Below are positions 40,515-49,186 of a stretch of DNA of 64,000 nucleotides, in pieces. The notes under the pieces were generated by a model. It was not told the origin of the DNA, searched no databases, and saw only the letters and a program-made list of their open reading frames with translations. Each line of letters starts with the position of its first letter. The first letter of the stretch is position 1. The DNA comes from Syntrophopropionicum propionicicum_A (GTDB lineage Bacteria > Bacillota > Desulfotomaculia > Desulfotomaculales > Pelotomaculaceae), in NCBI RefSeq assembly GCF_048984525.1, contig NZ_JBMGJC010000005.1, positions 186,001 through 250,000 of the forward strand, given 5' to 3'. The position numbers and the translations under genes are program-made.

Positions 40515-41063
40515 TTACTCCCCCTCGTTCATATATACTTTTGGACTTAATACCATGATGCATGGAAAGTTCCTGTAGCGGTCGCTGTAATCAAGGCCGT
40601 ATCCCACCACAAATTCATCCGGGATAACAAAACCGTTATAGTCGATCTCCACCGGCTCAACCCGGCGTGAAGGCTTGTCCAGCAGGGTGCAGATTTTTAC
40701 GCTGGCCGGGTCGCGGGACTTTAGATTTTCCGCCAGGTAATTCAGAGTGAGGCCGGTATCGACTATATCCTCTACAATAATAATGTGGCGGCCCTCAACC
40801 CCGTATTCCAGGTCCTTTAAAATGCGCACCTCTCCGGAAGATTTTGACGAGGCGCCGTAACTTGAAACGGCCATGAAGTCGTACTGGGTCGGGACGGTTA
40901 TTTCTCTGACCAGGTCGGCCAGAAATATCATGGCCCCTTTCAGTATCCCGATCATAAGCAGTTCTTTCCCGGCATAATCGCTGGATATGCGCCTGCCTAT
41001 TTCCACTACCCTGGCGCGGATTTCCCCCTCGGAAATAAGAATTCGCTCACAGTCCGGATGCAC
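40515..41063 (-). CDS. hpt: Hypoxanthine phosphoribosyltransferase
   Basis: The 182-residue salvage enzyme converts hypoxanthine or guanine and PRPP to IMP or GMP. The PRPP loop VEDIVDTGLTLNYL and the flexible-loop segment SSYGASSKSSGEV are clear. The start is GTG at 41063, because AGGAGG is 7 bases upstream; the ten upstream codons overlap that site. It precedes guaA. A perfect -10 TATAAT lies at 41141-41136 on the minus strand, but the -35 is poor. Confidence 0.95.
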   Translation of the reverse strand: MHPDCERILISEGEIRARVVEIGRRISSDYAGKELLMIGILKGAMIFLADLVREITVPTQYDFMAVSSYGASSKSSGEVRILKDLEYGVEGRHIIIVEDIVDTGLTLNYLAENLKSRDPASVKICTLLDKPSRRVEPVEIDYNGFVIPDEFVVGYGLDYSDRYRNFPCIMVLSPKVYMNEGE

Positions 41064-41156
41064 CTTGCAGCCTCCTTTGATAAATCTGCACAAAAGCTCA
41101 TAATTTGACTGTTTTATACCTTTCTTATGTCAACCATTATAACTTGTATGCTATTA

Positions 41157-41939
41157 TTAATAAAGGTCAAAAAAAAGATCCGGCGGCGCTGGCACGGACC
41201 TTGAAAAAACAGCCGGGTTTACAACAGGCGGATTAATTGTTATATTTTTGTCATAGTCCCAGATGCGGAGGTTAATTTCAATGCCGCTGTCCGGATTTTG
41301 TTTATCCCTGGCCTGGAGTGAGGCCTGACGCAGGCGGTAATCTGCGGGACTTAACCATACTTTGTAGTAATAATCGCTCAAACGCAGCTCAAGAAACGGA
41401 TCCATAAGGTTGGGGCGCATTTCCAGTAGGATCAGCTTTTCACCGTTTACCCTGTCCAGGCCTTTGTATTTCAAATCGGGAACGTCTTTAAAGTTAAAAT
41501 AAGCCAGTGGATTAAGTTCGGCGTAAAAAAGCTCCGAATCGGACAGCTTGTTTCCGGGCAGGGATATCCATTGGCCGGTGGGCTGATCCTTAAAATAGGC
41601 GTTTTCGCCTACCTGGATAAATTCAATAGGGGTGTTCATCATGACCCCTGTCATGTGGACCTTATCCGGGGCAACCCTTTCCCCTTCCACCTTGCTGAAA
41701 AAATCAAGGCCGGCTTTCCCTTCCGTGGTCAGCCTGGTTTCAGCCTGGTAGCGAAAGCTGGCGCTGGACCTGGTTTTCTCGATACCGGTCGCAAGCATCT
41801 GCTGAGGCGGCATCATCTTCCCCACTCCCCGGGACATAAAGATCCCGGCGCCCTTAATCACCAGGAATAAGAACAAAACCAGGGCGAGCGCAAATAGTAA
41901 GGACTTTTTGTTCAGGACAACCCACTGCGGTCGCAGCAC
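41157..41939 (-). CDS. Membrane-anchored protein of unknown function, LolA/LppX-like architecture
   Basis: The 260-residue protein has a short cytoplasmic N-terminus, one hydrophobic helix (about residues 13-32) and an extracytoplasmic domain of about 220 residues. The repeating pattern of amphipathic strands (e.g. SASFRYQAETRLTTEG, NAYFKDQPTGQWISLPG, YYYKVWLSPADYRLRQASL) resembles LolA/LppX-type half-barrels that bind lipids, but this is a fold impression only. The GTG at 41939 is chosen because AGGAGG lies 8 bases upstream. It is a single gene upstream of hpt with no partner. Confidence 0.6.
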   Translation of the reverse strand: MLRPQWVVLNKKSLLFALALVLFLFLVIKGAGIFMSRGVGKMMPPQQMLATGIEKTRSSASFRYQAETRLTTEGKAGLDFFSKVEGERVAPDKVHMTGVMMNTPIEFIQVGENAYFKDQPTGQWISLPGNKLSDSELFYAELNPLAYFNFKDVPDLKYKGLDRVNGEKLILLEMRPNLMDPFLELRLSDYYYKVWLSPADYRLRQASLQARDKQNPDSGIEINLRIWDYDKNITINPPVVNPAVFSRSVPAPPDLFFDLY

Positions 41940-42124
41940 GTAAATATCCTCCTGTCCGAATGATAATTGGCTTATCCCTATCATACGAGAACGGGAAGGG
42001 AATTATGACAGCATACAGGAAAGCCGGGCAGTAAATAATTCTAATAGATCTATCTAGGTGTTGAAGGGTACGAGGCCGGGCGGCGCTTCATGCTCCCGGG
42101 CAAAATTGTTGAGGAGCTGTAACG

Positions 42125-42442
42125 ATGGAAATTAAAGAAATGCAGAGAGAAGTGGACAGCTGGATCACCCAGTTTGAGGAAGGCTACTGGAACCCCCTTT
42201 CCATGCTGGCCCGGCTGGCCGAAGAAGTGGGAGAATTTGCGCGGGAAGTCAACCACCAGTATGGCGAAAAGCCTAAAAAACCGGAGGAGCCGATGGGTGA
42301 CCTGACGCTTGAGCTGGGCGATATTTTATTTATAGTTGTGTGTTATGCCAATTCCCTGAACATTGATCTTGAAGACGCCTTTAAAAGGGTAATGGCCAAG
42401 TACCGGTACCGTGACAGCGACAGGTGGACCAGGAAAGAATAA
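42125..42442 (+). CDS. MazG-like nucleotide pyrophosphohydrolase
   Basis: The 105-residue all-alpha protein belongs to the MazG/YpjD group, which hydrolyses nucleoside triphosphates to monophosphates and clears abnormal nucleotides. The metal-binding motifs are RLAEEVGEFAREV (E-E-x2-E) and LELGDILFIVVCYA (E-x2-D). GAGGAG lies 8 bases before the ATG. It is one of few plus-strand genes and is followed by the DUF1015 gene 110 bases downstream. Substrate unknown. Confidence 0.85.
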   Translation: MEIKEMQREVDSWITQFEEGYWNPLSMLARLAEEVGEFAREVNHQYGEKPKKPEEPMGDLTLELGDILFIVVCYANSLNIDLEDAFKRVMAKYRYRDSDRWTRKE

Positions 42443-42552
42443 CTTTATTTGTTTTTTGATCCCGGTTATATTACAATTTAACAAGGCTAATAAAAATATG
42501 TTGGCTACAGGCAATTGTAAATTTTTAAATATTTTTGGGAGGATTATTTTTA

Positions 42553-44028
42553 ATGGCCGTAATTATCCCGATTAGAGGCCTGCGTTATAACATGCGCAAA
42601 GTGGACAACATGGCTGATGTTGTCACACCGCCTTACGACGTCATTGACGCCGCGGCCCAGGACCGCTTTTACAGACGCCATCCCTGCAACATTATCCGCC
42701 TGGAATACGGCAAGATAGATCCGGAAGACAGCGAAATAAACAACCGCTATACCAGGGCGGCTAACGATTACAGTGACTGGCTTAAAGAAAACGTCCTGGC
42801 CCGGGAACCCAAACCCGCTATTTACCTGTACGAGCAGGAGTTCAAAGCAGGCGGGGCAAATAAAATCCGCAGCGGCATCATATGCGGCGTCAGGCTGGAG
42901 CCATACGAAAAAGGCATAGTCCTCCCCCATGAAGAGACCATACCCAAACATAAAGCCGACCGTCTCGAGCTGATGCGCGCCTGCGGGGCAAACTTCAGCC
43001 CCGTTTTCAGCCTTTATTCCGACCAGGACAACGGTGTGGTTGAAACTCTTAAAGGATCCCTGCTAGGGGCGCCGCCGGATATAAGCTTTACTGACGATTC
43101 AGGCGAATCGCACAGGATGTGGGTTGTCACTGATGCTGACGCCATCGGGAAAGTGCAGCGGATAATGAAGGACAAGCGCATTTTCATCGCAGACGGCCAC
43201 CACCGCTACGAAACGGCCCTGAACTATAAAAAAGAGCGGGAAAACAGCGGCGGGGAACGTGACGACGCTGCTGTAAGCGCCGCCAGTTCCTGCACCGCCA
43301 CACCCGGAGGAACGATATCCTCTTCGACAGAGGTTGAACCTGCTTACAACTACGTAATGATGACTCTGGTCAACTTGTATGATCCCGGGCTGGTAGTCCT
43401 CCCTACCCACCGTTTGATTAAAAATGTAGAGTCGCTGGACAAATACTGCCTGCTCGATCAGATAAAAGATAACTTCACTGTTGAAGAATTTCAATTAGAG
43501 CCGGATAAAGGGAATTTCAGGCAGCTTTTAGGGGTGCTGGAAAGAAGGGGCCTGGGCGAACAGTCTGGCGGAGACGTCAAAGCCCTGGAAACCGCGGGCG
43601 CAGCCGCTCAGGAAAAGCCGGGCAATACCGGGAAAGCGCACCGACACGCGTTCGGCCTTTACGCGGGTGATAATAAATTTTACCTGCTCACGTTAAAGGA
43701 TGACATAGATTTATCACAAATGATGCCTGAAGAAAAATCCCCCGCCTGGCAGAGACTTGACGTATCCATCCTGCACACACTCATAATGGAAAAGCACCTG
43801 GGCATCTGCGGGGAGCTCAGGGCGAAGGCCGATCACATCACCTACACCCGCGAGGAGGAGGGCGCCCTTGCTGCCGTGGACCGGGGCGAGTACCAGCTTG
43901 TGTTCTTTCTGAACCCCACCCTTGTCGAAGAAGTTACAGAGGTAGCCGGGCAGGGTGAAAAGATGCCTCAGAAAAGCACCTTCTTTTACCCGAAACTAAT
44001 CACCGGGCTGGTAATAAACCAGTTATAA
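42553..44028 (+). CDS. DUF1015 (SerK-related) protein with two low-complexity insertions
   Basis: The 491-residue protein matches DUF1015, whose archaeal member SerK phosphorylates free L-serine. Conserved parts are VTPPYDVI, LPHEETIPKHKADRLELM, FIADGHHRYETAL and ITYTREEEGAL. The substrate and nucleotide used by the bacterial forms are unclear. Two stretches, about residues 229-262 (Ser/Ala/Gly-rich) and 340-370 (Gly/Ala/Lys-rich), look like linkers not needed for the fold. The ATG at 42553 is used, since GGGAGG lies upstream of it and overlaps the longer TTG frame. A strong terminator follows. Confidence 0.8.
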   Translation: MAVIIPIRGLRYNMRKVDNMADVVTPPYDVIDAAAQDRFYRRHPCNIIRLEYGKIDPEDSEINNRYTRAANDYSDWLKENVLAREPKPAIYLYEQEFKAGGANKIRSGIICGVRLEPYEKGIVLPHEETIPKHKADRLELMRACGANFSPVFSLYSDQDNGVVETLKGSLLGAPPDISFTDDSGESHRMWVVTDADAIGKVQRIMKDKRIFIADGHHRYETALNYKKERENSGGERDDAAVSAASSCTATPGGTISSSTEVEPAYNYVMMTLVNLYDPGLVVLPTHRLIKNVESLDKYCLLDQIKDNFTVEEFQLEPDKGNFRQLLGVLERRGLGEQSGGDVKALETAGAAAQEKPGNTGKAHRHAFGLYAGDNKFYLLTLKDDIDLSQMMPEEKSPAWQRLDVSILHTLIMEKHLGICGELRAKADHITYTREEEGALAAVDRGEYQLVFFLNPTLVEEVTEVAGQGEKMPQKSTFFYPKLITGLVINQL

Positions 44029-44037
44029 AAGGTAAAG

Positions 44038-44060
44038 CCGTCCAGCTGGACGGTTTTTTT
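44038..44060 (+). terminator. Rho-independent terminator of the DUF1015 gene
   Basis: CCGTCCAGCTGGACGG (44038-44053), a perfect palindrome, followed by seven T. It separates the plus-strand unit from the convergent glycan cluster ending at 44059; the hairpin could also stop minus-strand transcripts, though no T-run follows there. Confidence 0.9.
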
Positions 44061-45483
44061 ATGACGCCTTGTCCTTCATCAGCATGACCTTGACCGTTTG
44101 GAGCAAAATGGCCAGGTCCTTAGCCGGTGAATATGACTTTGTGTAAAGCAGGTCGTATTTCAGCTTAATCTCGGCACTGGTGCTGTAACGGCCGGCAATT
44201 TGGGCCAGGCCGGTCATGCCTGACTTAACATTCATGCGGAAGGCGTATTCAGGCGTTTCTTTAACCAGCTTACTGACGAAGAAAGGCCTTTCCGGGCGCG
44301 GCCCCACTATGCTCATATCACCCTTTAATACATTAAGCAGCTGCGGTATCTCGTCAATCCGGGTTGCCCGTAAGAAGCGCCCCACCCTGGTAACCCTGGG
44401 ATCGTTTTCAGAAGCCAGCACCGGTCCGCTTTCCTGCTCGGCATCCTCCACCATGGTGCGAAACTTATATAGAACAAATGACTTTTCCTGCAGGGTAAGG
44501 CGCTTTTGCCTGTAAAAAACAGGCCCGCGGGAGTCAATCTTGATGGCGGCGCTTACCAGTATACACAGCGGTGCTGTAATTATTATTGCAAAAAGGGAAA
44601 GCAAGATGTCAGTCAGCCTTTTTACAACCTGGGACTCTTCCGGTATACCTAGACGGCCCACCGTGAAAACAGGCACGTCATCAACCTGGTCCAGCCTTGA
44701 CTGGGATAACATAATCTCATATAAATCCGGTACAAGATAGACCTTTATATCCTCAGCCACACAGGCGTAAACCACCTCGGCCTTGTATTCCTGCGGAAGG
44801 TTGGAACAGATAAAAACCTGGTCCGGCTTAACTTCTTCCAGACATTGATATATTTCCGAAACCTCACCCAGCACAGGCCAGCGGTTTTGTACATTATTCA
44901 GCATTTCTCCATCCTCGCTCGCTCCTGCAAAAAATTCCGATTCATAGATCTCCGGGTCGTCCAAGTCATCAACAAGCAAACCGGAGACTTTTATTTTCCC
45001 CCCTATCGCTGATTCCAGCTTGTCAGCCAGGGCAACCGCCTCCAGGGGCTTCCCCACCACGATAATTTTCCTGATGTTCTGCAGGCTCCTGTCAATATGC
45101 CAGGCTAATCTTCTCCAGATAGCCAGCAAAACTATATGTATAAGCGGAGCGATCAACAGGACAGTACGAGGGAATGAGAAGCCGCGCAGGAAAAATGACA
45201 GTGCCATGGCTGCCAGGGCCATAAAGAATACAACACAGATAAGCGAGGCAAAAACCTCCGCCCACCGCCACCGGTAGCTGCCGTACAGCCGGTAGAAATA
45301 AAAAAGCGCCAGGGCACATAGCGTCAACAAAGGCCAACTGGAAAGGTAGGGTGCAAAGTTATACTTAGGAATATTCCACCCGAATTTAAGTAAGAACGCA
45401 AGGATATAGCCAAGGTTGATCAGTGCCAGGTCGATAATTATAAGCGTTATTCGAAATGGTATTCTGCTTTTATGAATTTCCAT
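44059..45483 (-). CDS. Polyprenyl-phosphate phosphoglycosyltransferase (initiating enzyme)
   Basis: The 474-residue membrane protein is of the large WbaP/WsaP type: four N-terminal helices (about 10-130), a Rossmann-like CoA-binding-type middle (about 135-270), another helix (about 285-305) and the catalytic sugar-transferase domain with KFRTMVEDAEQESG, RATRIDEIPQLLNVLKGDMS and GPRPERPFF. It transfers a sugar-1-phosphate to undecaprenyl phosphate at the membrane, starting the glycan. It is the last gene of the cluster, convergent to the DUF1015 gene. The sugar donor cannot be read from the sequence. Confidence 0.9.
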   Translation of the reverse strand: MEIHKSRIPFRITLIIIDLALINLGYILAFLLKFGWNIPKYNFAPYLSSWPLLTLCALALFYFYRLYGSYRWRWAEVFASLICVVFFMALAAMALSFFLRGFSFPRTVLLIAPLIHIVLLAIWRRLAWHIDRSLQNIRKIIVVGKPLEAVALADKLESAIGGKIKVSGLLVDDLDDPEIYESEFFAGASEDGEMLNNVQNRWPVLGEVSEIYQCLEEVKPDQVFICSNLPQEYKAEVVYACVAEDIKVYLVPDLYEIMLSQSRLDQVDDVPVFTVGRLGIPEESQVVKRLTDILLSLFAIIITAPLCILVSAAIKIDSRGPVFYRQKRLTLQEKSFVLYKFRTMVEDAEQESGPVLASENDPRVTRVGRFLRATRIDEIPQLLNVLKGDMSIVGPRPERPFFVSKLVKETPEYAFRMNVKSGMTGLAQIAGRYSTSAEIKLKYDLLYTKSYSPAKDLAILLQTVKVMLMKDKAS

Positions 45484-45607
45484 GAAAGACTCCTAATTTT
45501 CAGTTAAGATATCATAACATCAACAAGCTTTTTTACTTATTTCGGCATTTTTAAAAAATTTCCTTTACAAATACTAAATGTCTATTTCAGACCAAATTGT
45601 TTATAGT

Positions 45608-46765
45608 TTAAATAATGGATAAATAAAGTTTCTTGTATTTATCCACCATTTGATCTATGTTGAATAGATTACGGGCTCTCTGCCGGCCATAATGCCCCAT
45701 GGAAAGACGCTTTTCCGGGTTAGAAATTAAATCAAACAGCGCCTTTTCCGCTTCATCTGCATCCAGTTTGTTAATAAGCAAACCCGTTTCCCGGTGCACT
45801 ACCAGTTCCCCAACACCGCCTACCGAATTGGCTACTACCGGGCGCCCCGACATCATCGCCTCGATAATGGTTAAAGGCAGACCTTCCCAGCGTGAAAGCA
45901 GGACAAATATGTCAAAATCATGTACCAGATGTGCCGCTTCCTCCCTTGTACCCAGTAAAAATACATGCCCCTTTAGACCTTTATCATTTATAAATTTCTC
46001 ACATTCAGGTCTTAACGATCCATCTCCAATTAAAACAAAATTAAGACCTCCCTCACCAGACCATCCATTATGACAATTTATCATCCGTTCGGCTACTTCC
46101 AGTAGGAATAGAGGATCTTTTTGAGGCGCCAGGCGGGCTACCGTCCCGACAATAATGTCTTTTTCAGCTAGATTAAGCTCTCTGCGCAGGGATCCTTCTC
46201 TCGTTTTCAACTCCGGAAGCCCATTATAAATCAGACATAACTTTTCATCGCTAACTAATTTTAAACTCCGTGCTTTCATCAGGTCACTTTCGGAAACACA
46301 GACTACCTTTGTGCTGACAGCGCCTGCTAAACGTTCCATCCAGGTATAGAAAAAACGTAGTACCCTATTCTGGTATTCGTTAATTCCCCATCCATGCGCC
46401 GTGAAAAAAATTTTTGGGACACCGGCTAGCCAGGCAGCCAGGCGACCAAGTACGCCCGCCTTGGAACTATGGCAGTGGGCAATATGATATGAATTTTTTT
46501 TCATTAATGCATATAGTTTCATGAATGCTTTAATTTCGTTGAGGGGAGATATATCCCTTTTTAGATCAGTTATTTCCACTATCTTAATATCCCGATGCAT
46601 ATTTCTCAACCAGTTTACAAGCTCCCCACCTGGCGCGCAAGCGACAGTTATATCAAATTGCCGTGGATCCAGTCCGGCAGCAATATGATGCACAACTTTT
46701 TGAGCCCCACCCAGTTCAGATAAAGTTATTAATAGCAAAATCTTAATCCGAACCAAAAACCTCAC
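45608..46765 (-). CDS. GT4 glycosyltransferase
   Basis: The 385-residue GT-B enzyme has the GT4 pattern: Gly-rich LGGAQKVVHHIAAGL at the N-terminus, an acceptor-side HSSKAGVLGRLAAWLAG region, VGTVARLAPQKDP, and the donor-site LSRWEGLPLTIIEAMMSGRPVVA-type region with the E-x7-E residues. It probably adds one sugar to the lipid-linked chain. The start is taken as the GTG at 46765 with AAGG upstream; a TTG eleven codons later is possible. It lies between another GT gene and the phosphoglycosyltransferase. Confidence 0.85.
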   Translation of the reverse strand: MRFLVRIKILLLITLSELGGAQKVVHHIAAGLDPRQFDITVACAPGGELVNWLRNMHRDIKIVEITDLKRDISPLNEIKAFMKLYALMKKNSYHIAHCHSSKAGVLGRLAAWLAGVPKIFFTAHGWGINEYQNRVLRFFYTWMERLAGAVSTKVVCVSESDLMKARSLKLVSDEKLCLIYNGLPELKTREGSLRRELNLAEKDIIVGTVARLAPQKDPLFLLEVAERMINCHNGWSGEGGLNFVLIGDGSLRPECEKFINDKGLKGHVFLLGTREEAAHLVHDFDIFVLLSRWEGLPLTIIEAMMSGRPVVANSVGGVGELVVHRETGLLINKLDADEAEKALFDLISNPEKRLSMGHYGRQRARNLFNIDQMVDKYKKLYLSII

Positions 46766-46800
46766 TCCGTACCTTCTTAGCTTTAATATTATAGGGAAAA

Positions 46801-47970
46801 TTAATTTTTTAGGGCATACTCTAATATCATAGCAATATTACGCCATGAGTAATTTGTCTTAACATAATTACTGCATACCTCTCCAATATTTAAGAAAGAA
46901 TCTTTATTGCTATAAAGATTAATTATCTTACCTATAAGTTCATTGACGTCGTTAGGATTAAACAATAAGCCGCATTTGTTGACCCCAACAATATCCCTTA
47001 TACCCTCGATGTCACTGGCAATTACTGGCTTGCCGCACGCAAGGTATTCATACATTTTCAAAGGAGACAGCCCGCATAAGCTATTACGCTCCCTTGTGAA
47101 AGGAGCTACGGCCACATCAAAGGCGTTAATCCAATAAACTACCTCTTCATATTCCACCCTGCCTGCAAAATGAACAAGACTTTCTATGCCATATTCCCGG
47201 GCAAGTGTTCGTAAAGTCATCTCCTGTTCTCCATCACCAACTAAAATAAAAGAAATATTGGAGCTCACTTCGTCTCCGGCTTCCTTAATTTCCTTTACCG
47301 CCTTCAATAAAAAAATAAGTCCCTGCCAGGGAGCAAAAGTACCCACAAAACCAACTATAAAATCGTCTTCCGGCAAGCCGAGTTTCTTACGGCACTCCAG
47401 TTTATCAATAGGGTGAAAAAGATCGGTGTTAACACCATTTGAGATAACAAAAACATTTTTTTCTTTTACATTATACTTGTTAACCAGCAGTTTACTGATT
47501 CCCTCAGTAACGCATACCATGCGGTCAGACAGTTTAAAAGTGAATGATTCCATAATCCTGATCATTTTTATAATATTAATGTTTATACCCCTGAAGAGCA
47601 GTTCATCTTCAATAATACCATTCACTTCCAATACAAAAGGTTTTCTTAGCGCCTTAGTGACTGCTGCGGCAAATACATCAAATAAACCTTCTCTGGTATA
47701 TACAACATCCGGTTTGAATTTTAATATTAAAAAAAACAAAAAAACCGGCTGCAGTAATTGATATATCAAATACGATATTATGCTTTTCCTGAATGTGGGC
47801 ACGTAAATAATATTTAATGAGTTATGATCTTTTTTTAACGGTTTATAGCCGGGCAAAACAACAAGCAGATCATTTCCCAGGGCAGTGAGATTTTTTGCTA
47901 CCTCCATAAAATGTGTTTTACCGGCGCCCTTTTTTCTCATATCTTCACTTGAAATATAAATGATTCGCAT
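46801..47970 (-). CDS. GT4 glycosyltransferase
   Basis: The 389-residue protein begins MRIIYISSEDMRKKGAGKTH and has the GT4 C-terminal domain: FVGTFAPWQGLIFLLKAV, LVGDGEQE and FTRERNSLCGLSPLKMYEYLACGKPV-type donor site. A hydrophobic stretch at about 70-85 may bring it to the membrane. The codon use is more AT-rich than in the left half of the window. It lies 35 bases before the next GT gene. Sugar specificity unknown. Confidence 0.85.
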   Translation of the reverse strand: MRIIYISSEDMRKKGAGKTHFMEVAKNLTALGNDLLVVLPGYKPLKKDHNSLNIIYVPTFRKSIISYLIYQLLQPVFLFFLILKFKPDVVYTREGLFDVFAAAVTKALRKPFVLEVNGIIEDELLFRGININIIKMIRIMESFTFKLSDRMVCVTEGISKLLVNKYNVKEKNVFVISNGVNTDLFHPIDKLECRKKLGLPEDDFIVGFVGTFAPWQGLIFLLKAVKEIKEAGDEVSSNISFILVGDGEQEMTLRTLAREYGIESLVHFAGRVEYEEVVYWINAFDVAVAPFTRERNSLCGLSPLKMYEYLACGKPVIASDIEGIRDIVGVNKCGLLFNPNDVNELIGKIINLYSNKDSFLNIGEVCSNYVKTNYSWRNIAMILEYALKN

Positions 47971-47992
47971 AAACAGCTACCCCTTAAAAAAT

Positions 47993-49183
47993 CTAGCTGA
48001 ACCCCAATACTTCCTTATAACATCTTAGCATCTTCTGCCCCTCTACCCGGGCATTTAAAATTTGTGCGGCATCCAGAGATCTTTTCTTGCAATCCATAAT
48101 TGTTTTTTTAGAGAGAGATTTAACACTCTCCGCTATACTTGAAGCGTCAAATCCTTTGCAAACCACGCCGCAGTCATATTTTTCAACTATCTGTTTCATC
48201 TCCGGGGTAGGTCCGATACACAGGCAAAGCCCGGACATAATAAACTCAAAAAATTTATTCGGCAAAGCAGCTGCACTGTTGAAATTCACCGGCCTTAAAG
48301 CATAAACTCCTATATCATACTGGTTTATAGTACTTACTATTTCAGAAGGTCTGACTGGCTGATGAAAGAAGATCCGCCCGGGAGCAGTATCTGCCGCTAA
48401 TTTTTCTAATTTACTTTTTATGTTTACATCACAAATCAGCCTAAAGTGTAATGCATATTCCTGATCCAAATATTTTATACTTTTTATTAACTCCTCAATA
48501 CCCCTGCTGGAGTGATATACACCGTGGTGACAAAGGTTGATAATTTCTGATTTGGTCTCATTTATCTTCGTTTCGTTATAATCCGGGCAGTTCATTATAA
48601 CTGTTGGGTTAACACCGTACACCTCAGCCAATTTCCGGGCAATCAAACCGGAAACAGTAATAATTGTTGCAGCATTTTTTATATAGGATGTTTCAAGAAT
48701 CTGTCGATATTTTTTATAAAACAGTCTGAACTTCAGACTTTCCTCAAATTCCAGAGTGGCAAACTCATGGGCGTCATAAATAATCTCCGTTTTTTTCATT
48801 TTTTTTGCCGATTTAGCTGCCATGGGCAGGGTATCCCAGTCATTAGCGTGAATGATGTCATATTCATCGTCAAGGACGGCATTATACATGTCCTTATTGG
48901 CAGGAGTGCTCCAGTAGATATTTTCGGCCAGACTTGACGTTATATTGCACAGAAATAAACCCGGCGCTGAAAGAAATTTTTCGAACAAAGAATAGGGTTT
49001 CAAACCAAATGTGACCGTTTTATCCACGCCAGGTAAACTGACCCCATTATTACCAAAACCGATAACCGTTATTTTATAGTCACCCGTGTCAGACAGCCAG
49101 CGAATTTGCCTGTTGACACGGGGATCGCGCTCCACATCATTGCGTACCAGAATACATACTTTTTTTATTTTCAAGTCATCCAT
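47993..49183 (-). CDS. GT4-like glycosyltransferase
   Basis: The 396-residue protein starts MDDLKIKKVCILVRNDVERD, has the nucleotide-binding HANDWDTLPMA and YDAHEFATLEFEES segments near 110-150, and ends with the donor site IMSGLCLCIGPTPEMKQIVEKYD in a divergent GT4 domain. The typical E-x7-E region is weakly conserved (PNKFFEFIMSGLCL), so catalytic assignment is less sure than for its neighbours. It starts 3 bases behind the asparagine-synthase-like gene, so the two are translationally close. Confidence 0.8.
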   Translation of the reverse strand: MDDLKIKKVCILVRNDVERDPRVNRQIRWLSDTGDYKITVIGFGNNGVSLPGVDKTVTFGLKPYSLFEKFLSAPGLFLCNITSSLAENIYWSTPANKDMYNAVLDDEYDIIHANDWDTLPMAAKSAKKMKKTEIIYDAHEFATLEFEESLKFRLFYKKYRQILETSYIKNAATIITVSGLIARKLAEVYGVNPTVIMNCPDYNETKINETKSEIINLCHHGVYHSSRGIEELIKSIKYLDQEYALHFRLICDVNIKSKLEKLAADTAPGRIFFHQPVRPSEIVSTINQYDIGVYALRPVNFNSAAALPNKFFEFIMSGLCLCIGPTPEMKQIVEKYDCGVVCKGFDASSIAESVKSLSKKTIMDCKKRSLDAAQILNARVEGQKMLRCYKEVLGFS

Positions 49184-49186
49184 CCC